A stretch of DNA of 64,000 nt from Curtobacterium pusillum (GCF_007680845.1 NZ_VEIY01000001.1:62001-126000), one strand, 5' to 3'. Positions 1 through 8,509 are shown, counted from the stretch's first letter. The notes: a model not told the origin generated them from the letters alone. Program-made: numbers and translations.

Positions 1-62
1 AGGTCGATGAGGTCCACGAGGACCGCCTGGAGGTTCTTGGCGAGCTTGTCCGATGCGTGCAC
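1..62 (-). CDS. dps: Dps/ferritin-like protein, N-terminal fragment
   Basis: Only the first 20 codons are present; the gene runs off the left edge. From GTG at 62 the product begins with M-HASDKLAKNLQAVLVDLID, which resembles the first helix of actinobacterial Dps proteins (iron-storing, DNA-protecting dodecamers with ferroxidase activity). The start is chosen because GGAAGGAG (76-69) lies 6 nt before the GTG; an ATG at 80 in the same frame has no ribosome binding site. It sits downstream of the MarR-type gene on the same strand, so cotranscription is possible. Family assignment rests on about 20 residues, so it is tentative. Confidence 0.6.
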   Translation of the reverse strand, partial: MHASDKLAKNLQAVLVDLID

Positions 63-153
63 GATCGGCTCCTTCCGCATTGGTGAGCAGTACCAGTCCG
101 GTCTACGCGGTGCGGCAGGGTGTGTGCTCAGAGGAGGCGTCCCCCGTGCTCGG

Positions 154-666
154 TCAGTGCGCGGCGGCGGGGTCGATGTCGTCGACCGCCGAGCGCATCT
201 GCTCGAGGAACGACGCCACCACACGGGCGTCCTCCGGGGAGAGTCCCTCGGCGATCGCCATCATCTTGCGGTGCATGACGCCGAGCGTGGCCCGGACTTC
301 GTCGTCGGTCTCGGTCGTCGGCGTGATGACGAGGGCGCGCCGGTCGGTCGGGTGCGGGTCGCGTCGCACGTGGTTCGACTTCACGAGCCGGTCGATGAGG
401 ATCGTCGTCGAGGCCGAGGAGATCTTGAGGTGGGCGGCGAGGTCCTTCGGGCTGACCGAGCGTCCGGACCGTTGCGCCTGGAGCAGGAACCGCACGGCGA
501 GCAGATCGGTCTCGCCCATGCCCATCGAGTCGCGCGTCCGCCGACGCATCGCGGTCTCCGCCGAGCGGTACCGGCGCAACGCGTTGAGCACGGCGACGCC
601 GCGCTGGGTCGCGTCGTCGTCGGGGAACCAGTACCCGGACGCTTCCGTGATCTCCTGCGTTGCCAT
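154..666 (-). CDS. MarR family transcriptional regulator
   Basis: 170-residue winged-helix protein of normal MarR length. The helix-turn-helix and wing occupy about residues 70-125 (SPKDLAAHLKISSASTTILI, then RRDPHPTDRRALVITPT, the basic wing typical of MarR). N- and C-terminal helices would form the dimer interface. The start is ATG at 666. An inverted repeat TCCTG-N5-CAGGA lies just upstream and is a likely self-operator. The flavin reductase gene upstream on the same strand and the dps-like gene downstream suggest an oxidative or electrophile-stress setting, but the ligand is unknown. Confidence 0.9.
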   Translation of the reverse strand: MATQEITEASGYWFPDDDATQRGVAVLNALRRYRSAETAMRRRTRDSMGMGETDLLAVRFLLQAQRSGRSVSPKDLAAHLKISSASTTILIDRLVKSNHVRRDPHPTDRRALVITPTTETDDEVRATLGVMHRKMMAIAEGLSPEDARVVASFLEQMRSAVDDIDPAAAH

Positions 667-682
667 GGGTCGAGGTTAGTCT

Positions 683-697
683 TCCTGGTTGTCAGGA
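683..697. promoter_or_regulatory. Candidate MarR operator
   Basis: Perfect 5+5 bp inverted repeat TCCTG-GTTGT-CAGGA, 17 bp before the marR-type start codon. On the minus strand it falls in the 17 bp spacer between TAGACA (708-703) and a weak -10 (about ACTAAC), the usual place for an autorepressor. The short arms make a chance match possible. Confidence 0.4.
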
Positions 698-741
698 TGT
701 CTAGGGACGTCCGGACGGGCGATCGTGTCGCCCCGCGACGT

Positions 742-781
742 GACGGGAGGCGCGTGGCGGGCCCGCCACGCGCCTCCCGTC
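742..781 (-). terminator. 40-bp perfect palindrome, terminator of the flavin reductase gene
   Basis: Two 20-bp arms meet with no loop (centre 761/762). The hairpin begins 17 nt after the reductase stop codon and lacks a T-run. The outer part GACGGGAGGCGCG is the same as in the palindromes at 31613, 45198 and 47725, while the inner part differs (GTGGCGGG instead of GTGCCAG). Confidence 0.7.
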
Positions 782-798
782 GGCTGGTCCGAACGGTC

Positions 799-1356
799 CT
801 ACGCGGCGACCTGCTCGTCGGCGGCCTCGGCGAGCGCGTTCAGCGCGCCCTGGACGAGCTGCGTGACCTCGGCGTCCTCGCGCGGGTGCGTCTCGGCGAA
901 GCGGACGATCGACTGCGGGATGGCGACCTTGACGTCCTCGAGGACCTTGGCCCCGGCGATGCCGGCTGCCTTGCGGGCGTCGTCGTGCGCCCACACCCCG
1001 CCGTACTGACCGAAGGCCGAGCCGATGACGGCGAGGGGCTTGCCGACGATCGGCGAGGCACCGAACGGACGTGAGGCCCAGTCGAGCGCGTTCTTCAGCA
1101 CGGCCGGGATCGTGCCGTTGTACTCGGGGGTGACGAGGAGGACGGCGTCCGCTGCCTCGATCGCGGCACGGAAGGCGACGGCCGCAGCGGGCGGGGTCTC
1201 GCCGTCGATGTCCTCGTTGTAGAACGGCAGGTCGACGATGCCGTCGAACGTCGTGAGCTCGATGCCCTCCGGGGCGTGGTGCGCGGCGGCTTCGGCGAGC
1301 TTGCGGTTGATGGACTCGGCGCGGAGGCTGCCGACGAGGGCGAGGACGTTCGTCAT
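799..1356 (-). CDS. NAD(P)H-dependent FMN reductase family oxidoreductase
   Basis: 185 residues, a flavodoxin-like fold of the FMN_red family (SsuE, azoreductase and chromate reductase relatives). The N-terminus has the beta1 strand and phosphate loop VGSLRAESINRKLA (about residues 8-21), and the flavin-contact motif TPEYNGTIPAVLKNALDW is at about 100-117. Such enzymes pass hydride from NAD(P)H to FMN, quinones, azo dyes or metal oxyanions in the cytoplasm. It is monocistronic, transcribed away from the GH13 gene and closed by a strong palindromic terminator. Substrate cannot be told from sequence. Confidence 0.9.
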   Translation of the reverse strand: MTNVLALVGSLRAESINRKLAEAAAHHAPEGIELTTFDGIVDLPFYNEDIDGETPPAAAVAFRAAIEAADAVLLVTPEYNGTIPAVLKNALDWASRPFGASPIVGKPLAVIGSAFGQYGGVWAHDDARKAAGIAGAKVLEDVKVAIPQSIVRFAETHPREDAEVTQLVQGALNALAEAADEQVAA

Positions 1357-1459
1357 GGGGGATCCCTAACTGGTTCTTCGACGGAAAGGTGTCAGCGACA
1401 ACCAATGCGTCGGGCGGCACCGCTATTCCCGATCACCTGCGCGTGGGTACCGTGGCGGC

Positions 1460-3097
1460 GTGAGCACCCTCCGGACCCCCGCCAGCACGCCTCGGACCAC
1501 CGACCCCGACTGGTGGCGGAACGCCGTCGTCTACCAGGTCTACCCGCGCAGCTTCGCCGACACCGACGGCGACGGCCTGGGGGACCTCGCGGGGGTCACG
1601 AGCCGGATGCCCTACCTGTCGACGCTCGGGGTCGACGCGATCTGGTTGTCGCCGTTCTTCCCGTCCCCGCTGGCCGACGGCGGGTACGACGTCGCCGACT
1701 ACCGTGCGGTCGACCCCCGGCTCGGGACGCTCGACGACATCGACGCCATGATCCGGTCCGCGCACGAGCACGACATCCGCGTGATCGTCGACGTCGTGCC
1801 GAACCACACCTCCGACGAGCACGCCTGGTTCCGCGAGGCCCTCGCAGCCGCACCGGGATCCCCGGCCCGCGCGCGGTACGTGTTCCGCGACGGGTCGGGT
1901 CCGTCCGGCGAGCAGCCGCCGAGCGACTGGGTGTCGAACTTCGGCGGCAGCGCCTGGACCCGTGTGCCGGACGGCCAGTGGTACCTGCACCTGTTCGCCC
2001 CGGAGCAGCCCGACCTGGACTGGTCGAACCCCGAGGTGCGGGCGGACTTCGAGGAGACGCTCCGCTTCTGGTCCGACCGCGGCGTCGACGGGTTCCGGGT
2101 GGACGTGGCGCACGGCCTCGCGAAGGACCTGTCCACGCCGTACCGCCCGTCGAACGAGCACGACCTGCCGCTCGACGGCTCCGACCCGCTCTACGACCGT
2201 GACGAGGTGCACGCGATCTTCGAGTCGTGGCGGACCGTGCTGGACGAGTACGACCCGCCCCGCGCCGCGGTCGCGGAGGCCTGGGCGCCCGCTCCGCGCC
2301 GGGTGCTCTACGCCCGTCCCACCGAGCTCGGCCAGGCGTTCAACTTCGACCTGCTCGAGGCGCCGTTCGACGCTTCGGCGTTCCGGACGATCATCACGCG
2401 GAACACGGCGATGGCCGAGCAGTCCGGGGCGTCGAGCACGTGGGTGCTGTCCAACCACGACGTCGTCCGGCACGCCACGCGGTACGGTCTGCCGGAGGGG
2501 ACCGACACCGACGCCTGGCTCATGACCGACGGAACGTCCCCGGTGCTCGACCGTGCGCGTGGGCTGCGGCGCGCTCGTGCCGCGACCCTGCTGGTGCTCG
2601 CGCTGCCCGGCTCGTCCTACGTGTACCAGGGCGAGGAACTCGGGCTGCAGGAGGCCGCGGCGATCCCGCACGACGCGCTGCAGGACCCGAAGTGGATCCG
2701 CACCGGGCACACCGTGAAGGGTCGGGACGGTTGTCGCGTGCCGATCCCGTGGACGACGTCGGGCCCCTCGTTCGGGTTCGGGTCGGTCCCGCCGCATCTG
2801 CCGCAACCGGCGGACTTCGGCGCCTGGTCGGTCGAGGCGGAGGACGGCGACCCGTCGTCCACGCTCTCGTTCTACCGGGAGGCCATCGCGGCTCGGCGCC
2901 GGCTGCAGCAGGGCGAGGACCTCACCTGGATCGAGGGCGGTGCGGACGTCGTCGCCTTCGCCCGGCACGACGGGTGGCGGTCGGTGACCAACCTCGGCAC
3001 CGAGGCGGTCCCGATGCCGCCCGGCGAGGTGGTCGTCGCGTCCGGACCGGTCACGGCCGGGGAACTGCCCGGCGAGACGACAGTCTGGTTGGTCTGA
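1460..3097 (+). CDS. GH13 alpha-glucosidase (oligo-1,6-glucosidase type)
   Basis: 545-residue glycoside hydrolase family 13 enzyme, hydrolysing alpha-glucosidic bonds of short malto- or isomalto-oligosaccharides or trehalose/sucrose. All four GH13 regions are visible: VVPNHTS (about 114), GFRVDVAHG with the nucleophile Asp (about 214), EAWAP with the acid Glu (about 273) and SNHDVVRH (about 331). The N-terminal VVYQVYPRSFADTDGDGLGDL is the signature of the alpha-glucosidase/trehalulose-hydrolase branch. No signal peptide, so cytoplasmic. GTG at 1460 follows TACCGT (1448-1453) by 6 nt, suggesting a leaderless mRNA. No sugar transporter is adjacent. Confidence 0.92.
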   Translation: MSTLRTPASTPRTTDPDWWRNAVVYQVYPRSFADTDGDGLGDLAGVTSRMPYLSTLGVDAIWLSPFFPSPLADGGYDVADYRAVDPRLGTLDDIDAMIRSAHEHDIRVIVDVVPNHTSDEHAWFREALAAAPGSPARARYVFRDGSGPSGEQPPSDWVSNFGGSAWTRVPDGQWYLHLFAPEQPDLDWSNPEVRADFEETLRFWSDRGVDGFRVDVAHGLAKDLSTPYRPSNEHDLPLDGSDPLYDRDEVHAIFESWRTVLDEYDPPRAAVAEAWAPAPRRVLYARPTELGQAFNFDLLEAPFDASAFRTIITRNTAMAEQSGASSTWVLSNHDVVRHATRYGLPEGTDTDAWLMTDGTSPVLDRARGLRRARAATLLVLALPGSSYVYQGEELGLQEAAAIPHDALQDPKWIRTGHTVKGRDGCRVPIPWTTSGPSFGFGSVPPHLPQPADFGAWSVEAEDGDPSSTLSFYREAIAARRRLQQGEDLTWIEGGADVVAFARHDGWRSVTNLGTEAVPMPPGEVVVASGPVTAGELPGETTVWLV

Positions 3098-3112
3098 CCG
3101 GGCCGGTTCCCT

Positions 3113-3156
3113 CCTCCACAGACTGGAGGCGCGGCTCGGCCGTCCACAGATCGGCC
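3113..3156 (+). repeat. 44-bp dispersed element containing GGAGGCGCGGCTCG
   Basis: Reads CCTCCACA-N4-GGAGGCGCGGCTCG-N4-TCCACAG-N-TCGGCC. An almost identical 43-bp copy is at 38938-38980. Both lie just before a leaderless-looking gene start. Function unknown. Confidence 0.6.
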
Positions 3157-3199
3157 GGAGCCCGCCCGGTGGTCGCCTCCCGATCGCGACCATCGGGGC

Positions 3200-5266
3200 A
3201 TGAGAGAACCCACCACCCCGACGGGCGGCCGTGGCGCCGCCCGGACCCGTCCTGAACACGGCGCACGCGGCGCACGCGGCCCACGCCCCGCGCGCGGCGC
3301 ACGCGCCGCACGCCCCGCGCGCCGCGTGGTCGCGCTCGCCAGCGTGCTCACCGCGCTCGGCGTGCTCGCCGCGCCGGCGCTCACCCCGTCGCCCTCGTCC
3401 GCCGGCGAACTCACCTTCCCGTACGAGAACCGCTTCGACACCGCCGACGGCGGCACGCTCAGCGGGGACGCCGTCGTCACCCGGGGACGCCTCCGCCTCA
3501 CCGACGACGTCCGCAAGCAGGCCGGAGCCTGGTCCACCGACGACACGTTCCCGTCGGACCTCGGGCTCGAGATCGAGTTCGAGTACGCGATGCACAACGA
3601 CGTCGGCGACCCTGGCGCCGACGGCCTCCTGCTCTTCCTCGCCGACGGTGCCGCGCCGCAGGGCGTCGGCGCGTTCGGCGCAGCGCTCGGCTACGCCTGC
3701 CGGCACGAGGCGAGCCAGGGCGCGGAGTTCCCCTGCGACCTGCCGGGGGTCCCCGGCGGCTTCGCGGGCATCGCGCTCGACCGGTACGGCAACTTCTCCC
3801 TGCCGTTGAACGGCTCCGGGCCGGGTGCCACGCCGGAGTCGGTCGTCGTCCGCGGCTCGGGCGAGGGGCTGACGGGCTACCGGTACGTGGACGGAGCGGT
3901 CGCACCGGGCGGCGTCGAGACCGACGGCGGGACGCCCCGGAAGGTCCGGATGACGCTCCAGCCCGAGGGCGCCGGCGAACTCTCCGTGACCCTCCGCCTC
4001 GAAGCCGGCGGGGCGCTGCGGACCGTGCTCGACCGGGTCCCCCTGCACGGCAACGGTCAGGCGCCGCTACCGAGCACCTTGCGCCTCGGGTTCGCCGGCG
4101 CCACCGGCGTCCACGTGAACACGCACGAGATCGACGCGCTGCGGGTCTGGCAGCCCGCCGACCTCGCGGTGGCGCACGACCTGCCGGCCACCGTGACCGC
4201 CGGAGACACCATCGAGTACTCGGTGACCGCGTCGAACGTCGGTCAGAACGCGTCCGACCCGAGCGCCCTCGACGTCGACGTGCCCGATGCGCTCGAGGAC
4301 GTCACGTGGACCTGCGCCGCGGCGGACGGATCCGGCTGCGACGTCCAGGACGGCACCGGTGACGTGGCGGCCGGGGTCGACCTCCGGCGCGGGGGCTCGG
4401 CGACCGTGACGATCACGGGGACCGTCCCGCCGGGGACGACCGGCAGCCTCGACAGCGTCGCCACGATCGCCCCGGCGCCTCCGCTCGCCGACACGAACGA
4501 GTCGGACAACGTCTCCACCGCCAGCACCGAGGTCCAGCCCGGGGCAGCGGCCGAGGCCCACGTCGAGACCGACAAGTCCGTCACGCCGTCGACCGGCGTC
4601 GCACCCGGGGACGAGGTCGAGTACACGGTCACGGCACGGAACGTCGGCCCGGACGTGGCGCAGGACGTCGGGGCGGCGGACGAACTGCCCGCCGCGATGC
4701 GGTTCGTCGGCTCCGACGACGGCTGCACCGCCGCCGGTCAGGTCGTGACATGCTCGTCCGGCCGGGCGCTCGCGGTCGGGGAGACCACGGCGTTCCGGAT
4801 CCGGGCGGTGCTCGACCCGGCGTACGAGGGGGACGGCTCGGACGTGGTGAACGTCGCGACGGCCACTTCACCGACCGATCCGGACGGTGGTCGTCCCTCG
4901 CCCGAGGTCGGCATCGGTGTCGTCCAGCCCGGGGACGACGGGGGCCCGGGCGACGACGGTCCGGGCGACGACGGTGGCCCCGGCGACGACGGTCCGGGTG
5001 ACGGTGGGCCCGGCGGCGGCGGTGGGCCGGGCGGCGGCGACGGTGGCGGTTCCGGGGGCGACGCCGGCGCGGGCTCCGGAGGCGACGCCCAGGTCCCCGG
5101 CAAGGGCTCCCCACGCACCGGGACGCTCGCGTACACCGGAGCCGGCGATCTCGGACTCCTGGCCGCGATCGGGGCGGTGGCCGTCACCGCCGGTGGGACC
5201 TGTTGGTGGCTGGCGCGACGGCGTCGCCGGGCGCGGGCAGCTGCCGACGTCGATCCGCGCGCGTGA
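3200..5266 (+). CDS. Secreted lectin-like/DUF11 surface protein with LAYTG sorting signal
   Basis: 688 residues. A long Arg/Ala-rich n-region precedes a hydrophobic signal segment (VVALASVLTALGVLAAPAL, about 43-61). Residues about 73-315 look like an L-type (legume-like) lectin beta-sandwich (GADGLLLFLADG, GFAGIALDRYGNF). Two DUF11 beta-domains follow (about 316-440 and 455-575), then a Gly/Asp-rich PGDDG linker. The C-terminus has LAYTG (about 643-647), a hydrophobic helix and a run of arginines, i.e. an LAxTG wall-sorting signal of the class-E sortase type. Likely a wall-anchored glycan-binding adhesin. ATG 3200 follows GACCAT by 6 nt; the unusually long n-region leaves the start uncertain. 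No sortase gene is in the window. Confidence 0.8.
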   Translation: MREPTTPTGGRGAARTRPEHGARGARGPRPARGARAARPARRVVALASVLTALGVLAAPALTPSPSSAGELTFPYENRFDTADGGTLSGDAVVTRGRLRLTDDVRKQAGAWSTDDTFPSDLGLEIEFEYAMHNDVGDPGADGLLLFLADGAAPQGVGAFGAALGYACRHEASQGAEFPCDLPGVPGGFAGIALDRYGNFSLPLNGSGPGATPESVVVRGSGEGLTGYRYVDGAVAPGGVETDGGTPRKVRMTLQPEGAGELSVTLRLEAGGALRTVLDRVPLHGNGQAPLPSTLRLGFAGATGVHVNTHEIDALRVWQPADLAVAHDLPATVTAGDTIEYSVTASNVGQNASDPSALDVDVPDALEDVTWTCAAADGSGCDVQDGTGDVAAGVDLRRGGSATVTITGTVPPGTTGSLDSVATIAPAPPLADTNESDNVSTASTEVQPGAAAEAHVETDKSVTPSTGVAPGDEVEYTVTARNVGPDVAQDVGAADELPAAMRFVGSDDGCTAAGQVVTCSSGRALAVGETTAFRIRAVLDPAYEGDGSDVVNVATATSPTDPDGGRPSPEVGIGVVQPGDDGGPGDDGPGDDGGPGDDGPGDGGPGGGGGPGGGDGGGSGGDAGAGSGGDAQVPGKGSPRTGTLAYTGAGDLGLLAAIGAVAVTAGGTCWWLARRRRRARAAADVDPRA
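4931..5040 (+). repeat. Degenerate in-frame repeat coding for a Gly/Asp linker
   Basis: Imperfect 15-bp units of GGCGACGACGGTCCG type, about six in a row, encode repeated PGDDG/PGDGG and then poly-Gly. This spaces the wall anchor from the DUF11 domains. Length variation between strains would be expected. Confidence 0.6.
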
Positions 5267-5328
5267 AGCCGGTCCGGCGGCGGGGCGGTGCGGTCGCCGC
5301 CCTGCCGCCGGCCACCCGCCGCGGCGTT

Positions 5329-5385
5329 CGCCGTGGCGCTCGCCGTGGCGCTGGCCCGGGCGCGGGCCGTGGCGCTCGCCGTGGT
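5329..5385 (+). repeat. Imperfect GCCGTGGCGCT repeats in intergenic DNA
   Basis: Three copies of GCCGTGGCGCT (5330, 5342, 5367) plus fragments lie in the 215-bp gap between the surface protein and the DUF308 gene. No conserved coding frame or clear hairpin. A TAGGAT -10-like box follows at 5443-5448. Confidence 0.35.
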
Positions 5386-5481
5386 TCGAGCATCCTCAGC
5401 GGCCGGAGTGCCTCCCCGGTCGGCCGTGCACCGGTCCGGCGGTAGGATCGATCCACGATCCGCATGCCCGAAAGAGGTCTC

Positions 5482-6123
5482 GTGTCCGACTCCGTGGACG
5501 ACTCCGGCCAGCGCTCGCGGTACTGGCCGATCCCCGTCCTCCGGGCCGTCCCAGCCGCGATCGTGGCCCTCGTCATCACCTTCTCGTCCAACCACGCGGC
5601 GGGCTACGGCCTGCTGCTGTTCGGCGGGTTCGCCGTGGTCGACGGGCTGGTGCTCTTCCTGGCCGGGCTCACACGACTCCCCGCCGACGGCCGCTCGCGT
5701 CGGACCACCCTCGTCCAGGCCGTCGTCACCCTGCTGGCCGCGGTCGCCGCCTTCGCGTGCAACGGGCTCGGCCTGCCAGCGTTCATCGCCGTGGTCGTCG
5801 CCTTCGCCGTCATCACCGGAGCGCTCGAGCTCGCACAGGGGCTCCGGGCCCGCGGGCGGTCACCGTTCTCGCGGGACTGGGTCACCGTCGGCGGCCTCAC
5901 GCTGCTCCTGGCGATCGGCTTCCTCGTGACGCCCCCGGACTACTCGCAGCAACTCGGTGGCGTCGAGCAGGTCACCGGCACCCTGGACGCGTCGATCGTC
6001 CTCGTCGGCCTGCTCGGCGCGTACCTCGCCATCACGGCGGTCTTCCACGTGATCGCCGGCCTCTCGCACAAGTGGGGGACGGCCGCTCCGGCCGCCACCC
6101 CGGACGGAGCACCACACGCATGA
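5482..6123 (+). CDS. DUF308 (HdeD-like) family membrane protein
   Basis: About 213 residues with six hydrophobic segments (for example AIVALVITFSS, YGLLLFGGFAVVDGLVLFL, LTLLLAIGFLVTPP), the paired-helix pattern of the DUF308/HdeD family of small inner-membrane proteins. Biochemical role unknown. GTG at 5482 is preferred because AAAGAGG (5471-5477) stands 4 nt before it; an in-frame ATG at 5464 lacks a ribosome binding site. It overlaps the next small membrane gene by 4 bp (ATGA), so the two are probably translated together. Confidence 0.75.
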   Translation: MSDSVDDSGQRSRYWPIPVLRAVPAAIVALVITFSSNHAAGYGLLLFGGFAVVDGLVLFLAGLTRLPADGRSRRTTLVQAVVTLLAAVAAFACNGLGLPAFIAVVVAFAVITGALELAQGLRARGRSPFSRDWVTVGGLTLLLAIGFLVTPPDYSQQLGGVEQVTGTLDASIVLVGLLGAYLAITAVFHVIAGLSHKWGTAAPAATPDGAPHA

Positions 6124-6383
6124 CCACCCCCAGCCGCCGCGACCGCCTGCGCCCGGTCGAGCTCCTCGGGATCTCCGCGATCGTCGCGGTCTTCACCGGG
6201 CTCGTCGTGCTCTTCTCGACCCGGGAACTCCAGCTCGCGGTGATCTTCCTCGGCGTCGCGTTCATCGTCGTCGTGGTCGTCCTCGCGATGCTGCAGCTCG
6301 CATCCTCGAGCGACCAGGACGACAACGACATGCTCGGCGGTCACAAGACCCCGGCTGAAGGAGACGGCAACGACTTCCACTGA
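6120..6383 (+). CDS. Small two-helix membrane protein
   Basis: 87 residues: a basic N-terminus (TTPSRRDRLRP), two transmembrane helices (LLGISAIVAVFTGLVVLFS and the following LAVIFLGVAFIVVVVVLAML), then an acidic hydrophilic tail ending in DGNDFH. No family recognised. ATG at 6120 overlaps the stop of the DUF308 gene (ATGA), which strongly suggests translational coupling and a shared function. Its 3' end may also carry the ribosome binding site of the next gene (GAAGGAG, 6357-6363). Confidence 0.75.
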   Translation: MTTPSRRDRLRPVELLGISAIVAVFTGLVVLFSTRELQLAVIFLGVAFIVVVVVLAMLQLASSSDQDDNDMLGGHKTPAEGDGNDFH

Positions 6384-6477
6384 GTCGCGCAGCGCTCGAT
6401 CGCTGCCCTCGCGCCGCCCCTACCAGGGTGATCCGGACCTGCCCGGACGGTACCGACACCGGTACCTGATCCTCGCG

Positions 6478-7848
6478 GTGTGCTGCATGAGCCTGTTCAT
6501 CGTGTCGCTCGACGCCACCGTGGTGAACGTCGCACTGCCCTCGATCGGACGCGAGCTCCACAGCACCATCTCCGGACTGCAGTGGACGATCGACGCCTAC
6601 ACGCTCGTGCTCGCCAGTCTGCTGCTGCTCTCGGGGTCCACCGCGGACCGGATCGGTCGTCGGACCACGTTCCAGATCGGTCTCGCCCTGTTCACCGTCG
6701 GGTCCCTGCTCTGCTCCGTGGCACCCGGCGTCGGCTGGCTCGTGGTCTTCCGGATGGTGCAGGCCGTCGGCGGCTCGATGATGAACCCGGTGGCGATGTC
6801 GATCATCACCGCCACGTTCGACGACGCGAAGGAACGTGCACGCGCGGTCGGTGTGTGGGGCGCGGTGGTCGGGGTCTCGATGGGCCTCGGTCCTCTTGTC
6901 GGCGGCGCACTCACCGACACGGTCGGCTGGCGCGCGATCTTCTGGATCAACGTGCCGATCGGCATCGCGGCGATCGTGCTCACGTTCCTGTTCGTCCCCG
7001 AGTCGAAGTCCCCGAAGCCCCGGCGGCTCGACCCCGTCGGGCAGGTGCTCGTCATCGTCCTCCTCGCGACCCTGGTCGGCGGCCTGATCGAAGGGCCGCG
7101 CCTCGGTTGGGCATCGCCGGCCGCCCTCGGGCTGTTCGTGGTCGCCGCCGCGAGCCTCGTGCTGCTCGTCGCCGTGGAACGCCGCCGTCGGGAACCCCTG
7201 ATCGACGTCCGCTTCTTCACGAGCATCCCGTTCTCGTCGGCCGTCGTCACGGCCATCGCGGCGTTCGGCGCGAACGGGGCGTTCCTGTTCCTCAACGCGC
7301 TGTACCTCCAAGAGGTGCGAGGCATGTCGCCGTTCGAGGCCGGCCTCTGGACCCTCCCCGCGGCCGTGGCGACCATGCTCGTGTCACCGCTGTCCGGCCG
7401 GCTCGTCGGCTCGATCGGGACACGGGTGCCGCTGGTCCTGGCCGGCATCGGTGTCGGCGGCGCCGGGGCGATCCTCACCACGATCGATGCGCACACCCCG
7501 ATGTGGGTGCTGGTCCTCGCCTTCGTGCTGTTCGGCTTGGGGTTCGGCATGGTGAACGCCCCCATCACGAACACCGCGGTGTCGGGCATGCCGCGGGCGC
7601 AGTCCGGGTCCGCCGCAGCGGTCGCGTCCACGAGTCGGCAGACCGGGGTCTCGCTCGGCGTCGCGCTCGCCGGCACGGTCACGGGCGCGAGCGCGGTGGC
7701 GAGCGTCGGAGCCGGGTTCGCCGTCGCGACGCACGCGATGTGGTGGATCGTGGTCGGCATCGGCGTGGGGATCGTCGTCGTCGGCTTCGTCTCGACCTCC
7801 GCAGCGGCGAAGCGCTCGGTCGACGGGATCGCCCACCTGCTCGACTGA
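6478..7848 (+). CDS. MFS drug exporter, DHA2 (EmrB/QacA) family; 5' end uncertain
   Basis: Proton-driven multidrug exporter of the 14-helix DHA2 type. TM1 carries the motif LDATVVNVALPSI, motif A is DRIGRRTTFQIGL, and motif C-like Gly-rich helices follow. The first ATG/GTG/TTG in frame is GTG 6478, but that start would cut TM1 short: the residues just before it (YRYLILAV) continue the helix. Reading upstream stays open, and GAAGGAG (6357-6363) lies exactly 6 nt before an in-frame ACG at 6370. The real start may therefore be a rare ACG, or a mutated or misread ATG, overlapping the previous gene by 14 bp. Confidence 0.85.
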   Translation: MCCMSLFIVSLDATVVNVALPSIGRELHSTISGLQWTIDAYTLVLASLLLLSGSTADRIGRRTTFQIGLALFTVGSLLCSVAPGVGWLVVFRMVQAVGGSMMNPVAMSIITATFDDAKERARAVGVWGAVVGVSMGLGPLVGGALTDTVGWRAIFWINVPIGIAAIVLTFLFVPESKSPKPRRLDPVGQVLVIVLLATLVGGLIEGPRLGWASPAALGLFVVAAASLVLLVAVERRRREPLIDVRFFTSIPFSSAVVTAIAAFGANGAFLFLNALYLQEVRGMSPFEAGLWTLPAAVATMLVSPLSGRLVGSIGTRVPLVLAGIGVGGAGAILTTIDAHTPMWVLVLAFVLFGLGFGMVNAPITNTAVSGMPRAQSGSAAAVASTSRQTGVSLGVALAGTVTGASAVASVGAGFAVATHAMWWIVVGIGVGIVVVGFVSTSAAAKRSVDGIAHLLD

Positions 7849-7963
7849 CCGGCTCGTCCGGCGGCGCGCTCGCGACCGACCGACACGCCCGGGATCACGA
7901 TTCCGCCACGGTCCTGTCAGGATCGCGGGTCCTGCCGACACCTCTGTTCGAAGGGGGTGGGAT

Positions 7964-8509
7964 GTGGACGTGACGACCGGCACCGACACGGACGAGGCGA
8001 TCGTCCGGGCGATGGCACGGGGCGAGAAGGCGGCCCTCGCCCGGGCGTTCGACCGGTACGCCGCGACACTGACCCGGTACGCCTGGGCACTCGCCGACGA
8101 CCGGCAGGACGTCGAGGAGATCGTGCAGGACTCCTTCCTGACGCTCTGGCAACGCGCCGGGACCCTGGAGCTCCCGGCCGACACGATGCTGCCCTGGCTC
8201 CTCGTCGTGTGCCGCAACCACGCGTTCAACACCGGACGGAAGCAGGCCAGACGCCGTGCTGACGAGCTCCCCGAGCAGCTCGCGGCACCCGAGGACCACA
8301 CCGACGCCCGGGAGCGCCTCCGCTGGGTGCGCGACGAGATCGCCGCGCTCCCCGAGACCGACCGACGCATCTGCGAGCTCTGCCTGCTCGACGGGCACTC
8401 CTACGCCGAAGCCGCCGAGATGCTGGGCCTCAGCGTCGGGGCGGTCACCCAACGGGTCTCCCGCACCCGACGCCGACTGAAGAAGGTGGTGATGCACGAT
8501 GAACACTGA
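7964..8509 (+). CDS. ECF-type RNA polymerase sigma factor
   Basis: 181 residues. Region 2 (about 20-90) has ALARAFDRYAATLTRYAWAL and the core-binding helix DVEEIVQDSFLTLWQ; region 4 (about 115-170) has ALPETDRRICELCLLDGHSYAEAA and the helix-turn-helix AEMLGLSVGAVTQRVSRTRR. GTG at 7964 follows AAGGGGGTGG (7951-7960). The next gene starts within its last codons (11 bp overlap) and encodes a single-pass membrane protein, the usual position of an anti-sigma factor. ECF factors redirect RNA polymerase to a small stress regulon; the stimulus here is unknown. Confidence 0.92.
   Translation: MDVTTGTDTDEAIVRAMARGEKAALARAFDRYAATLTRYAWALADDRQDVEEIVQDSFLTLWQRAGTLELPADTMLPWLLVVCRNHAFNTGRKQARRRADELPEQLAAPEDHTDARERLRWVRDEIAALPETDRRICELCLLDGHSYAEAAEMLGLSVGAVTQRVSRTRRRLKKVVMHDEH

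Noticed and set aside
3113..3156. TCCACAG words as DnaA boxes or an origin
   Set aside because: They lack the full TTATCCACA form, are not clustered, and dnaA/dnaN/gyrase genes are absent.
1433..4048. Very long open frame on the minus strand opposite the GH13 and lectin genes
   Set aside because: It is antisense to two well-supported genes, low in complexity (Arg/Gly/Glu/Val rich) and matches no family. High GC leaves such shadow frames open.
5267..5481. Small gene in the GCCGTGGCGCT repeat region
   Set aside because: Short frames are open on both strands but encode only Ala/Arg/Val repeats, with no start signal.
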